Under the pieces are notes generated by a model that was not told the origin of the DNA, did no database searches, and was given only the letters and a program-made list of their open reading frames with translations. A program made the position numbers and the translations under genes. Below, piece after piece: positions 27,273-35,313 of a stretch of 64,000 nt of DNA; position 1 is the first letter of the stretch; each line of letters begins with the position of its first letter. Where the stretch lies: assembly GCA_035945995.1 (NCBI GenBank), contig DASYZR010000044.1, forward strand, positions 1-64,000, given 5' to 3'. Source of the stretch: a bacterium. Lineage in GTDB: Bacteria; Sysuimicrobiota; Sysuimicrobiia; Sysuimicrobiales; Segetimicrobiaceae.

Positions 27273-27339
27273 TGCCGTCCCGCGCTCTGCGCCGGGGTCC
27301 AACGCAGCGAATCAACTTGATGTCAAGGAGTCGCGCCTG

Positions 27340-29106
27340 ATGGATGCGCTTGCGGTGCACGAAGGGGCTGCCGCCCACGAGGCCCACGCCGAGAGCTTCG
27401 TCCGCCATTACATCTTCAGCCTCGACCACAAGATGATCGGCAAGCAATACTACTTCACGACGCTGTTCATGGCGCTCATCGGCGGCGCGCTCGCGATGCT
27501 GATGCGGCGGCATCTCGGGTGGCCCGAGCAGGGCACCCTGGATCCCGGCCAGTACCTGGCCGCGGCGACGATGCACGGCACCATCATGATTTTCTTCTTC
27601 CTGACGTCCATTCTGACCGGAGCGTTCGGCAACTTCCTGATCCCGCTCATGATCGGCGCCCGGGACATGGCCTTCCCGTTTCTCAACATGGTGTCGTTCT
27701 GGACGCTGGTGCCCGGCGTGCTCGTGCTGCTCTCGTCCTTTTTCGTCCCCGGCGGCCCCGCCGGCGACGGCTGGACGTCGTACGCGCCGCTGTCGGCGGT
27801 CTCCAAGTTCTCGCCGGGGTCCGGGCTCGGCCAGACGCTGTGGGCCATCTCGATTCTGTTCGTGCTGTTCTCGTCGTTGTTCGGCTCGCTCAACTTCCTG
27901 ACCACGATCATCAACATGCGGGCGCGCGGGTTGTCGATGGGCCGGATCCCGCTCACGCTGTGGGGCATCTTCATCACCGCGATCCTGGCGCTCTTGTCGT
28001 TTCCGGTGCTGACCGCGGCCATCGTGATGCTCATCCTCGACCGCACGGCCGGCACGAGCTTCTTCGTCCCGCCGAACCTGCTGGTCGCGGGACAGGTGCT
28101 CGGCGGCAAGAACGGGGACGCGCTGTTGTGGCAGCACCTGTTCTGGTTCTTCGGCCATCCGGAGGTCTACATCCTGATCCTCACGCCGATGGGCATCGTC
28201 TCCGACGTCATCTCGACCTTCTCGCGCAAGCCGATCTTCGGCTACAAGGCGATGGTGCTGTCGCTCTCGGCGATCGGATTTCTGAGCTTTCTCGTGTGGG
28301 GCCACCACATGTTCGTGAGCGGCATGTCGCCGCTGCTCGGCGCGGCCTTCATCGGATCGACGATCGCGATCGCGGTACCGTCCGCGATCAAGACGTTCAA
28401 CTGGTGCACGACGCTGTGGCAAGGCCGGCTGCACTTCACGTCCGCGATGCTGTTTGCGATCGCGTTCGTGTCGCTGTTCGTCACCGGCGGCCTCAGCGGG
28501 ATCTTCCTCGCGACCGCGCCGGTCGACATCTACCTGCACGACACGTACTTCGTGATCGCGCACTTCCATTTCGTCATGGCCGCGGCCGCGCTGTTCTCGA
28601 TCTTCGCCGGCACCTACTATTGGTTTCCCAAGCTGTTCGGCCGGATGATGGACGAGCGGCTCGGCAAAATCCACTTCGTGTTCACGTTCCTCGGCATCTA
28701 CATGACGTTCTTCCCGATGCACTTCCTCGGGTTCATGGGGAACAGCCGCCGGCTCTACAGCACCGCGGCCTACCCGTTCCTCGACCGCGCGGGGCCGATC
28801 GACATCTTCATCTCCCTGAGCGCGTTCATGCTGGGGGCGGCGCAGGTCGTCTTCATCTACAACTTCTTCAAGAGCCTGCTCCATGGGCCGGTCGCGGAGC
28901 AGAATCCGTGGCACGCCAACTCGCTCGAATGGGCGGCGCCGTCGCCGCCGCCGCACGGCAACTGGGGGCCGTCCCTGCCGGTCGTCTACCGCTGGCCGTA
29001 TGATTACTCGGTGCCGGACGCGCCGGCGGACTACAGCCCGATGTGGCAGGCGGACCCGGTGCCGGCGGGCGGCGCGTCCCCTGCGGGGGACGGCGGCGGG
29101 GAGTAG
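27340..29106 (+). CDS. coxA: Haem-copper oxidase subunit I (A-type)
   Basis: The 588-residue catalytic subunit holds a low-spin haem and the haem-CuB centre where oxygen is reduced. The signature FFGHPEVYILILTPMG is present, with His273 (CuB ligand), Glu275 (D-channel proton donor) and Tyr277 (His-Tyr cross-link), so the enzyme is A-type. Other conserved parts are MHGTIMIFFFLTSILTGAFG, GHHMFVSGMSP, and HDTYFVIAHFHFVMAAAALF with the haem-ligand histidines. AAGGAG lies 9 nt before the ATG at 27340. The last 60 residues are a hydrophilic Pro/Gly-rich tail. The next gene starts 9 bp after its stop. Confidence 0.97.
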   Translation: MDALAVHEGAAAHEAHAESFVRHYIFSLDHKMIGKQYYFTTLFMALIGGALAMLMRRHLGWPEQGTLDPGQYLAAATMHGTIMIFFFLTSILTGAFGNFLIPLMIGARDMAFPFLNMVSFWTLVPGVLVLLSSFFVPGGPAGDGWTSYAPLSAVSKFSPGSGLGQTLWAISILFVLFSSLFGSLNFLTTIINMRARGLSMGRIPLTLWGIFITAILALLSFPVLTAAIVMLILDRTAGTSFFVPPNLLVAGQVLGGKNGDALLWQHLFWFFGHPEVYILILTPMGIVSDVISTFSRKPIFGYKAMVLSLSAIGFLSFLVWGHHMFVSGMSPLLGAAFIGSTIAIAVPSAIKTFNWCTTLWQGRLHFTSAMLFAIAFVSLFVTGGLSGIFLATAPVDIYLHDTYFVIAHFHFVMAAAALFSIFAGTYYWFPKLFGRMMDERLGKIHFVFTFLGIYMTFFPMHFLGFMGNSRRLYSTAAYPFLDRAGPIDIFISLSAFMLGAAQVVFIYNFFKSLLHGPVAEQNPWHANSLEWAAPSPPPHGNWGPSLPVVYRWPYDYSVPDAPADYSPMWQADPVPAGGASPAGDGGGE

Positions 29107-29115
29107 GTGGACGCG

Positions 29116-29763
29116 ATGACGACGCAGGCCCTGAGGACGCGCCCGGCATCGGCCGGACGCGGAACGGCCGGCGTTCGCCGGGGCCTCGGCCCGGCCGGCC
29201 GCGGCGCGGAGCCGGCTGCCGCCGGGCCCGCGGTCAGCACCGCGGTGATCGGCGTGGCCGCCGCCCTGGCCGCCGTGGCCATGCTCTTTATCGCCTTCAC
29301 GACGGCCTATCTCGCGCGGCGGCAGGAGCCCGGATGGGGGACTATCGGCATGCCGCCGATCCTCTGGCTGACGACGGCGATCCTCCTCGCCAGCAGCGGC
29401 ACGCTCGAGTGGGCGCGCCGCCGGATCGCGGCCGGCGATATCCGGGGTCTGCAGCGCGGGCTCTCGGTCACGGCCGGGCTTGGCGGCGCCTTTCTCGCCG
29501 GCCAGCTCATCGCGTGGCGCTCGCTCGCGGCGCAGGGCGCCTACATCTCGAGCAATCCGCACAGCGCCTTCTTCTACATGTTGACCGGTGCCCACGGCGC
29601 GCACCTGCTCGGGGGACTGGGAGCACTCGGGATCATCTTGTGGAAGGCGTACGCCGGCCGGTACGGCGTGGCCTCGTACGCGGGGGTGAACGTCTTCGCG
29701 CTCTACTGGCACTTCATGGACCTGCTGTGGCTCTATCTCTTCGCCCTGCTCTTTATCGCGTGA
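29116..29763 (+). CDS. coxC: Haem-copper oxidase subunit III, copy 1
   Basis: A 215-residue membrane protein of the COX3/CyoC family. After an Arg/Gly/Ala-rich cytoplasmic N-terminus it has five predicted helices, including VIGVAAALAAVAMLFIAFTT, LSVTAGLGGAFLAGQLIAWR and FALYWHFMDLLWLYLFALLF. The motif FFYMLTGAHGAHLLGGLGAL is typical of subunit III. The ATG at 29116 is preferred over a GTG at 29107 because AGGTGG lies in front of it. It is followed after 21 bp by a second, diverged subunit III gene. Confidence 0.85.
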   Translation: MTTQALRTRPASAGRGTAGVRRGLGPAGRGAEPAAAGPAVSTAVIGVAAALAAVAMLFIAFTTAYLARRQEPGWGTIGMPPILWLTTAILLASSGTLEWARRRIAAGDIRGLQRGLSVTAGLGGAFLAGQLIAWRSLAAQGAYISSNPHSAFFYMLTGAHGAHLLGGLGALGIILWKAYAGRYGVASYAGVNVFALYWHFMDLLWLYLFALLFIA

Positions 29764-29784
29764 CGGCGGCAGCGGGAGGCGGGG

Positions 29785-30408
29785 ATGGCGGCAACTGAGA
29801 CCCGGAAGGAACCGGGCGCCCTGGCGGCGCGCTGGGGCGGCGGACGGTCGCCGTGGGACGTCAGCTGGGGCAAGCTGATGATGTGGCTGTTTCTGGCCTC
29901 GGACGCGATGACGTTCGCGGGCCTCCTCGTCGCGCTCTGGGCGGCCCGCTTCAGCGCGCCGGCCTGGCCCCATCGGGCGGAGATCTTCAACATCCGGCTC
30001 GTCGCCGGCATGACCGCCATCCTGATCTTCAGCAGCACCACGATGGCCCTGTCGGTCTTCATGATGCGCCGCCGGCAGCGTCCTCCGGCGGTGCGGTTCC
30101 TCACGGCGACCGTGATCGCGGGCGCGGTCTTCGTCGGCCTCCAGGCCTTCGAGTGGTCGCACCTCATCGCCGACGGCGCCGGGCTCGCCGGCAACCCCTG
30201 GGGCGTGGCTTCGTTCAGCTTCACCTTCTTTACCATTACGGGCCTGCACGGCCTGCACGTCCTGGGCGGCGTCATCTACCTCTGGGCGATGGCGGTGAAA
30301 ATCGCCAAGGGCGGGTCCTCCGAAGACGGCCTGGAGATCGCGGGACTCTACTGGGGATTCGTCGACCTCGTCTGGGTCTTCATCTGGCCGTCAATCTATT
30401 TGTTATAA
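29785..30408 (+). CDS. Haem-copper oxidase subunit III, copy 2
   Basis: A 207-residue COX3-family protein with five predicted helices. It contains KLMMWLFLASDAMTFAGLLV, FTFFTITGLHGLHVLGGVIY and the C-terminal GLYWGFVDLVWVFIWPSIYL. It shares the fold and the GxHGxHxLGG motif with the preceding gene but little else, so the pair is an old duplication or two distinct subunit types (a COX3 plus a CyoC-like partner). Tandem subunit III genes of this kind occur in several bacterial oxidase operons. Gap to the previous gene is 21 bp, to the next 37 bp. Confidence 0.88.
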   Translation: MAATETRKEPGALAARWGGGRSPWDVSWGKLMMWLFLASDAMTFAGLLVALWAARFSAPAWPHRAEIFNIRLVAGMTAILIFSSTTMALSVFMMRRRQRPPAVRFLTATVIAGAVFVGLQAFEWSHLIADGAGLAGNPWGVASFSFTFFTITGLHGLHVLGGVIYLWAMAVKIAKGGSSEDGLEIAGLYWGFVDLVWVFIWPSIYLL

Positions 30409-30445
30409 GCGTATTGACCAACACGTTTTGATAGGAGGCCGACCG

Positions 30446-30796
30446 ATGAGCGATCCGCACGCGGGCCATGGGGCGCCGGACGACGCCGCAGGCGTGCACG
30501 CCGTGCCGCTTCCCGAAGGGGTGACGCGGAGCTATGTGATGGCCTTCATCCTCCTCCTCGTCCTGACGGCCATCGAGGCGAGCACCGTGCTCGTCTTCAG
30601 CCTGCCGGCCGCCGTCCGGGTCACCGTGTTGCTCATCTCCGCCTCGATCAAGGCCCTCCTGATCGGCGCCTACTACATGAACCTCAAGTTCGAGCGGGTG
30701 GCCATGGTGGGTATCGCCGTGTCCCCGCTGCTGCTCGCCGTCCTGATGTTCTTCATGATCGCCCCGGACGCCGCCCAGCGGCTGGGGGTGCGTTGA
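30446..30796 (+). CDS. Cytochrome c oxidase subunit IV-like protein
   Basis: A 116-residue protein with a His/Gly-rich start (MSDPHAGHGAPDDAAGVHAV) and three predicted membrane helices: SYVMAFILLLVLTAIEASTV; AVRVTVLLISASIKALLIGA followed by YYMNLKFE; and MVGIAVSPLLLAVLMFFMIA. The IKALLIGAYYMNLKFE pattern marks the CyoD/CtaF (prokaryotic subunit IV) family, which helps assemble or stabilise subunit I. It follows AGGAGG and closes the oxidase operon. The next frame, a decayed cNMP-binding fragment, starts right after its stop. Confidence 0.88.
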   Translation: MSDPHAGHGAPDDAAGVHAVPLPEGVTRSYVMAFILLLVLTAIEASTVLVFSLPAAVRVTVLLISASIKALLIGAYYMNLKFERVAMVGIAVSPLLLAVLMFFMIAPDAAQRLGVR

Positions 30797-30810
30797 CAGA
30801 ATCGCACCGT

Positions 30811-30912
30811 GTGACCGGCGGCGAGATGTTCGTCATCGTCGAGGGGGAGGCCGCGGTGAGGACGCCGTCGGGCGGACCGCCGTCCTCGGGGCCGGGGACC
30901 AGCGGCACGTAG
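30811..30912 (+). pseudogene. Fragment of a cyclic-nucleotide-binding domain
   Basis: The frame reads VTGGEMFVIVEGEAAVRTPS and then GGPPSSGPGTSGT before a stop. GGEMFVIVEGEAAVR matches one strand-turn-strand of the cNMP-binding domain, equivalent to GRELFIIVDGRARV in the intact gene that follows and GHGFYLIIDGRAEV in the one after. The parts before and after are missing (no domain start, no phosphate-binding cassette). It therefore looks like a remnant of a third cNMP-binding gene. A TTG at 30793 could start the frame but does not restore the domain. Confidence 0.5.
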
Positions 30913-31021
30913 CATCGGCCCCACTTAGGGGGGCCGGGCTCCTCCCTCTCGTCTGCCGCGCGTGAGAGGAATGGCCGCCGGCGCAATGAATGTACAGCCG
31001 GAACCGAGGGGGGATGCGCGC

Positions 31022-31453
31022 ATGACGTTGCGGCGGGCCTCATCCAAGGTCGCGGTGTTGGAAAAACTTCCGTTGTTCGCGGGGCTCTCCCAAAAGGACC
31101 TGGAGCAGGTGTCCCGGCTGGCGAAGGAGGTCGACGTCCCGGCCGGACAACAGATCGCGGCGGCGGGTGAGGCCGGTCGCGAGCTGTTCATCATCGTGGA
31201 CGGGCGGGCGCGGGTGACGACCAAACAAGGCCGCACCATCCATTTGGGCCCGGGCGACGCGTTCGGCGAGATGAGTCTCATCGACGGCGAACCCCGGTCG
31301 GCCGACGTGCGGGCAGCCACGGCGATGCGGCTCCTGGCGGTTGGATACCGGGAGTTCTGGCAACTGATGGACGACTATCTGCCGATTGTCCGCAAGATCA
31401 CGCGTGCACTCGCCCGGCGTCTGAGGGACGCGGAAAGATCACCCCTGGCCTAA
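31022..31453 (+). CDS. Stand-alone cyclic-nucleotide-binding domain protein
   Basis: A 143-residue protein that is almost entirely a CRP-type cNMP-binding domain: VLEKLPLFAGLSQKDLEQVS, AGQQIAAAGEAGRELFIIVD, then the phosphate-binding cassette LGPGDAFGEMSLIDGEPRSA with the conserved Glu and Arg. The C-terminal helix is IVRKITRALARRLRDAE. No helix-turn-helix follows, so it is not a classical CRP/FNR transcription factor. It may sense cAMP/cGMP and act on a partner protein. The start was placed at the ATG at 31022; an upstream ATG at 30962 adds 20 unconserved residues. It is convergent with a second such gene and close to two cyclase genes. Confidence 0.85.
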   Translation: MTLRRASSKVAVLEKLPLFAGLSQKDLEQVSRLAKEVDVPAGQQIAAAGEAGRELFIIVDGRARVTTKQGRTIHLGPGDAFGEMSLIDGEPRSADVRAATAMRLLAVGYREFWQLMDDYLPIVRKITRALARRLRDAERSPLA

Positions 31454-31487
31454 GGAGCGTCGGCGGGCCACTCGGCCCGCGGGCCTG

Positions 31488-31898
31488 CTAGCGGGTACCG
31501 TCGTCGTCCTGAAGACGATTGGCCACGGTCTCCAAGAGGCGGATCGCGATGCTCGGATTCGAGACCACGATCCCCTTGAAGTCCCACCGCGTCAGGGCCA
31601 GGCACGTCGTCGGATCCTTCGCCACGACCGTCGCGGTGCGGGGCGTTTCGCGGATCAGGGCCAGTTCACCAAAATATTCGCCCGGACCGAGGGTGGCGAT
31701 CGTGCGGTCCCCTCGTTTGACCTCGGCCCGTCCATCGATGATCAGGTAGAACCCGTGGCCCGGCTCCCCGACCGACACAATCGTAGTACCGGCGTCGAAC
31801 CGCCGCTCCTTCGCGCTGTCGGCGATACGCCGCAGGTCGGCGTCCGAGACTCCCTCGAACAACGGGACCTTCTTGAGTTGCTCCGCGTGGCCGGCCAC
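31488..31898 (-). CDS. Stand-alone cyclic-nucleotide-binding domain protein
   Basis: A 136-residue cNMP-binding domain with the pattern LKKVPLFEGVSDADLRRIAD, FYLIIDGRAEVKRGDRTIAT and cassette LGPGEYFGELALIRETPRTA, retaining the cyclic-phosphate-binding Glu and Arg. A short C-terminal helix (IRLLETVANRLQDDD) ends the protein with no DNA-binding domain. It is similar in build to the convergent neighbour 35 bp away, suggesting duplication. The 166 bp between this gene and the cyclase gene at 32065 hold no recognisable gene and must contain both divergent promoters. Confidence 0.85.
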   Translation of the reverse strand: MAGHAEQLKKVPLFEGVSDADLRRIADSAKERRFDAGTTIVSVGEPGHGFYLIIDGRAEVKRGDRTIATLGPGEYFGELALIRETPRTATVVAKDPTTCLALTRWDFKGIVVSNPSIAIRLLETVANRLQDDDGTR

Positions 31899-32064
31899 GA
31901 TGCTCCTCCCTTGCGTTCGGATCCGACGGTCGAGGCGTTACCTGACAGCAGGTCCGGGTGTTTGCTGACGCGCGTGAGGATTCCTCCTCGCATGGCGTTT
32001 GTCTTCGCGGTGGCGGGAATCCGCCGGAAGGTGGTAGCCGCAGGCTACGACGAACACCGCCGGT

Positions 32065-35000
32065 GTGAGTGAGGAACGACGGATCGTGACAGTCCTATTC
32101 GCCGACGTGACCGGCTCGACGGCGCTGGGCGAGTCGATGGATCCCGAGGACACCCGCGCACTGCTGGGACACTACTATGCCATCGCCAAGGAGGTCGTCG
32201 CGGCCCACGGCGGTAGCCTGGAGAAGTTCATCGGCGACGCTGTGATGGCCGTGTTCGGTTTGCCCCGCGCCCACGGAGACGACGCGCGCAGGGCGCTCTC
32301 CGCGGCGCTCGAGCTCCGCGACCGCGTCCGCGCCGATCCCGACCTCGGAGAGCAGATTCCCATCCGTATCGGCGTGAACACCGGCGAGGTCGTCGCCTCA
32401 CGCGACCGGTCCGCCGGCGATTTCCTCGTCACCGGCGACGCAGTCAACGTCGCCGCCAGGCTGCAGCAAGCCGCGGAGCCGTGGACCATCCTGTGCGGCG
32501 AGCGGACGGCGCATGCGGCCGGGGTCTTGTTTGCGCTCGGCCCCTGGATCGCCGTCGAGGCCAAGGGAAAGCGCGCCCCGATCCGGGCCGCGCTCTTGCT
32601 CGATCGATCGAGCGCGGCGGTGGCGGCACAAACGCCGCTCATCGGCCGGGCCGATGATCTCTCGCAGCTCGAACTCATCGCTCGCCGGGCATTTGGGGAA
32701 CGGCGGCCCTTCCTCGTAAGCCTCATCGCCCCGGCGGGCACCGGGAAAACCCGGCTGCTGGAAGAGTTCCTCGAGCGCCTCCCCCGCGTCGCCCCCGGCG
32801 CCGCGGTAGCCATCGCCCAGTGTCTGCCCTACGGTCAGCGTCTCACCTACTGGCCTCTACGCGCCGTCCTCTGTCGTCTAGTCGGCGTCGAAGAAGAGGG
32901 AGAGCCCGGGGCCATCCGAGAGGCAGTCCGCGTCTGGCTCCGCGCCCATGGGAGCGCGCAGCCAGACCGCACCGGCGACCTACTCGCGGCCACGGTCGGT
33001 TTTGGGGATTCCGAGATCGCCGACCGCGCCGCCCTACTGGCCGCGTGGCGCACTACTGTTGAGGTTGCATCGCGACGGGCGCCGCTTGTGCTCGTCTTCG
33101 AGGACCTGCACTGGTCGAGTGACAGCCTCCTCGACCTCGTCGAGTTTGTCATGCAACCGCGGGGGGAAGCCGCCGTCATGATGATCGCTCTCACGCGGCC
33201 TGAGCTGCTCGAGCGGCGGCCCGCGTGGGGCGGCGGGCGGCGCAACTACGTCTCGCTCGCCCTCGAGCCCTTGCGCGATACGGAGGTCGGACGGCTCGTC
33301 CAGTATCTGCTGCCGGCGCCTTCCCCCGAGGTCGTCGCGAGAATCGTCACCCGTGCCGAGGGTAACCCGTTCTACGCCGGGGAGCTCGTCCGGTCGCTGA
33401 TCGACCGGGTTGGACCCTCTGGCGACGGCGCCGCCGTCGACCTGGCGCTCGCGACGCTGCCGGACACCGTCCAGGCGACGGTGCTGGCACGGCTCGACTT
33501 GCTGCCACCCGACGAGCGCCGGACCCTACAGCTAGGGGCCGTCTTCGGCCGGGCCTTCCGGTCGGACGGCGTCGCCGCGCTCGGCCCCGAGTTGACTGCG
33601 GACATCGACCGGTTGATCGACGCGCTGCTTGCCAAAGATCTCGTGCGCCACGGCGGCGCGGACGATGTGACCTTCCGCCACATCCTGATCCGGGAGGTCG
33701 CCTACCAGACGCTGCCTCGGTCCGAGCGCGCGGGCCTCCACGGCGCCGCGGCTGCCTGGCTCGAGGCGCGCGCCCGAAGCCGGGAGGACGCTCTCGCGGA
33801 GCTCATCGCCTACCATTACCGGGAGGCGGCCTCTCTCGCGCGCGGTCATGGCGTGGAGTCGGCCGCCGTCGGACGGACCCGGCAGAAAGCCGCCCACTGG
33901 CTGGCCCGCGCGGCCGCCATCGCGGCCGCGGGCGCAGCCACGGTGGAAGCCGCCCGGCACCTGCGGAACGCGATCGAGTTCGCCGACCCCGCCGATCTTC
34001 CCGAACTGTACGAGCGACTGGGCACCGAGGAACTCGGCTGGAACAGCGCAACCGCGTACATGACAGCCCTTCGACTCTGCCGGGAGCAAGGTGCTCCCCC
34101 CGACCGGGAACTCCGCGTGCTCGCGAGGCTGCTCACCCAATACATGCGCTCGCAGGGGTCTATCGCCAACCGGCCGCCGGACGACGAGATGGCCCGGCTG
34201 TTCGCGGAGGGGGACGCCCTACTCCGGGCGGCGCAGGACGACCGAGCGGTCGCGCGCTTCCTGATCGCACGGGGCTTCCACGCCTTCTGGCGGCTCGGCA
34301 ATGTCACGCCCGACGACATCACGGAGTCGGAGATGAGCGGGCGTCGAGGCCTTGAGATTGCAGAACGGCTCGACGATGCGGATCTTCGAAGCGCGGCGCT
34401 CGATGCACTCTCGGGATGCGCACAACAGCGGGGGGACTGGACCCGCGCTCGTGAGTACGCCCGCCAGCGCCTGGCGCTGCAAGAGCGTCTCAGCCCTCTC
34501 GAGCGGATCGACGCTCATTCCATGGTCGCCTGGTCCTCGTCTCTGCTCGGCGATCTCGACGAGGTCATACGCATCTCCGCCTCAGGGCTTGCGCTGCTCC
34601 AGCCGGGGCAGGTGCCGGCATGGGCGCTCCACCTCGTCGTCTGGCGGACCTACGCGCTGACGCTGCGCGGCCTGTGGGACGACGCCCTTGCCGCGGGGGA
34701 CCGCGCCTACCAGTTGTGGATTGAAACCGGCCGTCCCTCCGCCGGGTACGCGCTCCGCGGCTTCGTCGCCGCGTTGGACGTCGCGCGGGCCCGCAAAAGC
34801 GATCAGCTTATCGATCGGTACCGGGACGCCCTGGCCGCGATCCTCCGTGACTTCACCTCCGCCACCGTATGGCGACGCATCGACGGGTTCGTGTCCGGCG
34901 ATCTCGACGTGGTGAAGACGCAGATGGTGGGTCGATTCGACTTTCAACACATGGGTCTCGAGTATCTCGAACGGGGGCTCTCGTTTGCCTCGGACAGGCG

Positions 35001-35298
35001 CCAGCCTCCGGCCGCCGAAGTCCTGAGGCCTATCGCCAAGTTTGCCGCCGCGCACGGCTACCGGGCGCTTGAAGGGCAGGCGCGCCGGGCGCTCGGAATC
35101 GCCCTTCAAGAGGCGGAGGAACTGGCCGCGGCCCTCGACCTCTTCGAACGGATGGGGGCGACGCCCTACGCGGCGCGGGCACGCTGTGAGCGGGCGCGCC
35201 TTACGGGCGACGAGGCCGGCCTCGCCGCCGGCATGCGGGTCCTGACCGAATTGGGAGATCTGGAGCACCTGGAGCGGATCGAGCATTCGCGGGCGTAG
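32065..35298 (+). CDS. Class III nucleotide cyclase-AAA ATPase-TPR protein, 1077 aa
   Basis: A large signalling protein in three parts. Residues 5-185 are a class III cyclase domain: metal-binding Asp14 (FADVTGSTA) and Asp58 (KFIGDAVMAVFG), Lys54 at the purine-recognition site, and Asn128 and Arg132 (GDAVNVAARLQ) for the transition state. The second purine-recognition position is Leu121 instead of the Asp of typical adenylate cyclases. Residues 190-500 are an AAA/STAND-type ATPase with PLIGR, Walker A APAGTGKT (223-229) and Walker B LVLVFEDLHW. The rest is helical repeats (TPR-like) for sensing or binding. GTG start. It is convergent with the second cyclase gene, 15 bp away. The product (cAMP or other) is not certain. 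Confidence 0.88.
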   Translation: MSEERRIVTVLFADVTGSTALGESMDPEDTRALLGHYYAIAKEVVAAHGGSLEKFIGDAVMAVFGLPRAHGDDARRALSAALELRDRVRADPDLGEQIPIRIGVNTGEVVASRDRSAGDFLVTGDAVNVAARLQQAAEPWTILCGERTAHAAGVLFALGPWIAVEAKGKRAPIRAALLLDRSSAAVAAQTPLIGRADDLSQLELIARRAFGERRPFLVSLIAPAGTGKTRLLEEFLERLPRVAPGAAVAIAQCLPYGQRLTYWPLRAVLCRLVGVEEEGEPGAIREAVRVWLRAHGSAQPDRTGDLLAATVGFGDSEIADRAALLAAWRTTVEVASRRAPLVLVFEDLHWSSDSLLDLVEFVMQPRGEAAVMMIALTRPELLERRPAWGGGRRNYVSLALEPLRDTEVGRLVQYLLPAPSPEVVARIVTRAEGNPFYAGELVRSLIDRVGPSGDGAAVDLALATLPDTVQATVLARLDLLPPDERRTLQLGAVFGRAFRSDGVAALGPELTADIDRLIDALLAKDLVRHGGADDVTFRHILIREVAYQTLPRSERAGLHGAAAAWLEARARSREDALAELIAYHYREAASLARGHGVESAAVGRTRQKAAHWLARAAAIAAAGAATVEAARHLRNAIEFADPADLPELYERLGTEELGWNSATAYMTALRLCREQGAPPDRELRVLARLLTQYMRSQGSIANRPPDDEMARLFAEGDALLRAAQDDRAVARFLIARGFHAFWRLGNVTPDDITESEMSGRRGLEIAERLDDADLRSAALDALSGCAQQRGDWTRAREYARQRLALQERLSPLERIDAHSMVAWSSSLLGDLDEVIRISASGLALLQPGQVPAWALHLVVWRTYALTLRGLWDDALAAGDRAYQLWIETGRPSAGYALRGFVAALDVARARKSDQLIDRYRDALAAILRDFTSATVWRRIDGFVSGDLDVVKTQMVGRFDFQHMGLEYLERGLSFASDRRQPPAAEVLRPIAKFAAAHGYRALEGQARRALGIALQEAEELAAALDLFERMGATPYAARARCERARLTGDEAGLAAGMRVLTELGDLEHLERIEHSRA

Positions 35299-35313
35299 AC
35301 CACCTCGGCTTCC

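Noticed and set aside
27130-30258. 1042-codon minus-strand frame opposite the oxidase operon
   Set aside because: Extremely Arg/Glu/Asp/His-rich, repetitive translation typical of antisense frames in GC-rich DNA; the oxidase subunits on the other strand are certain.
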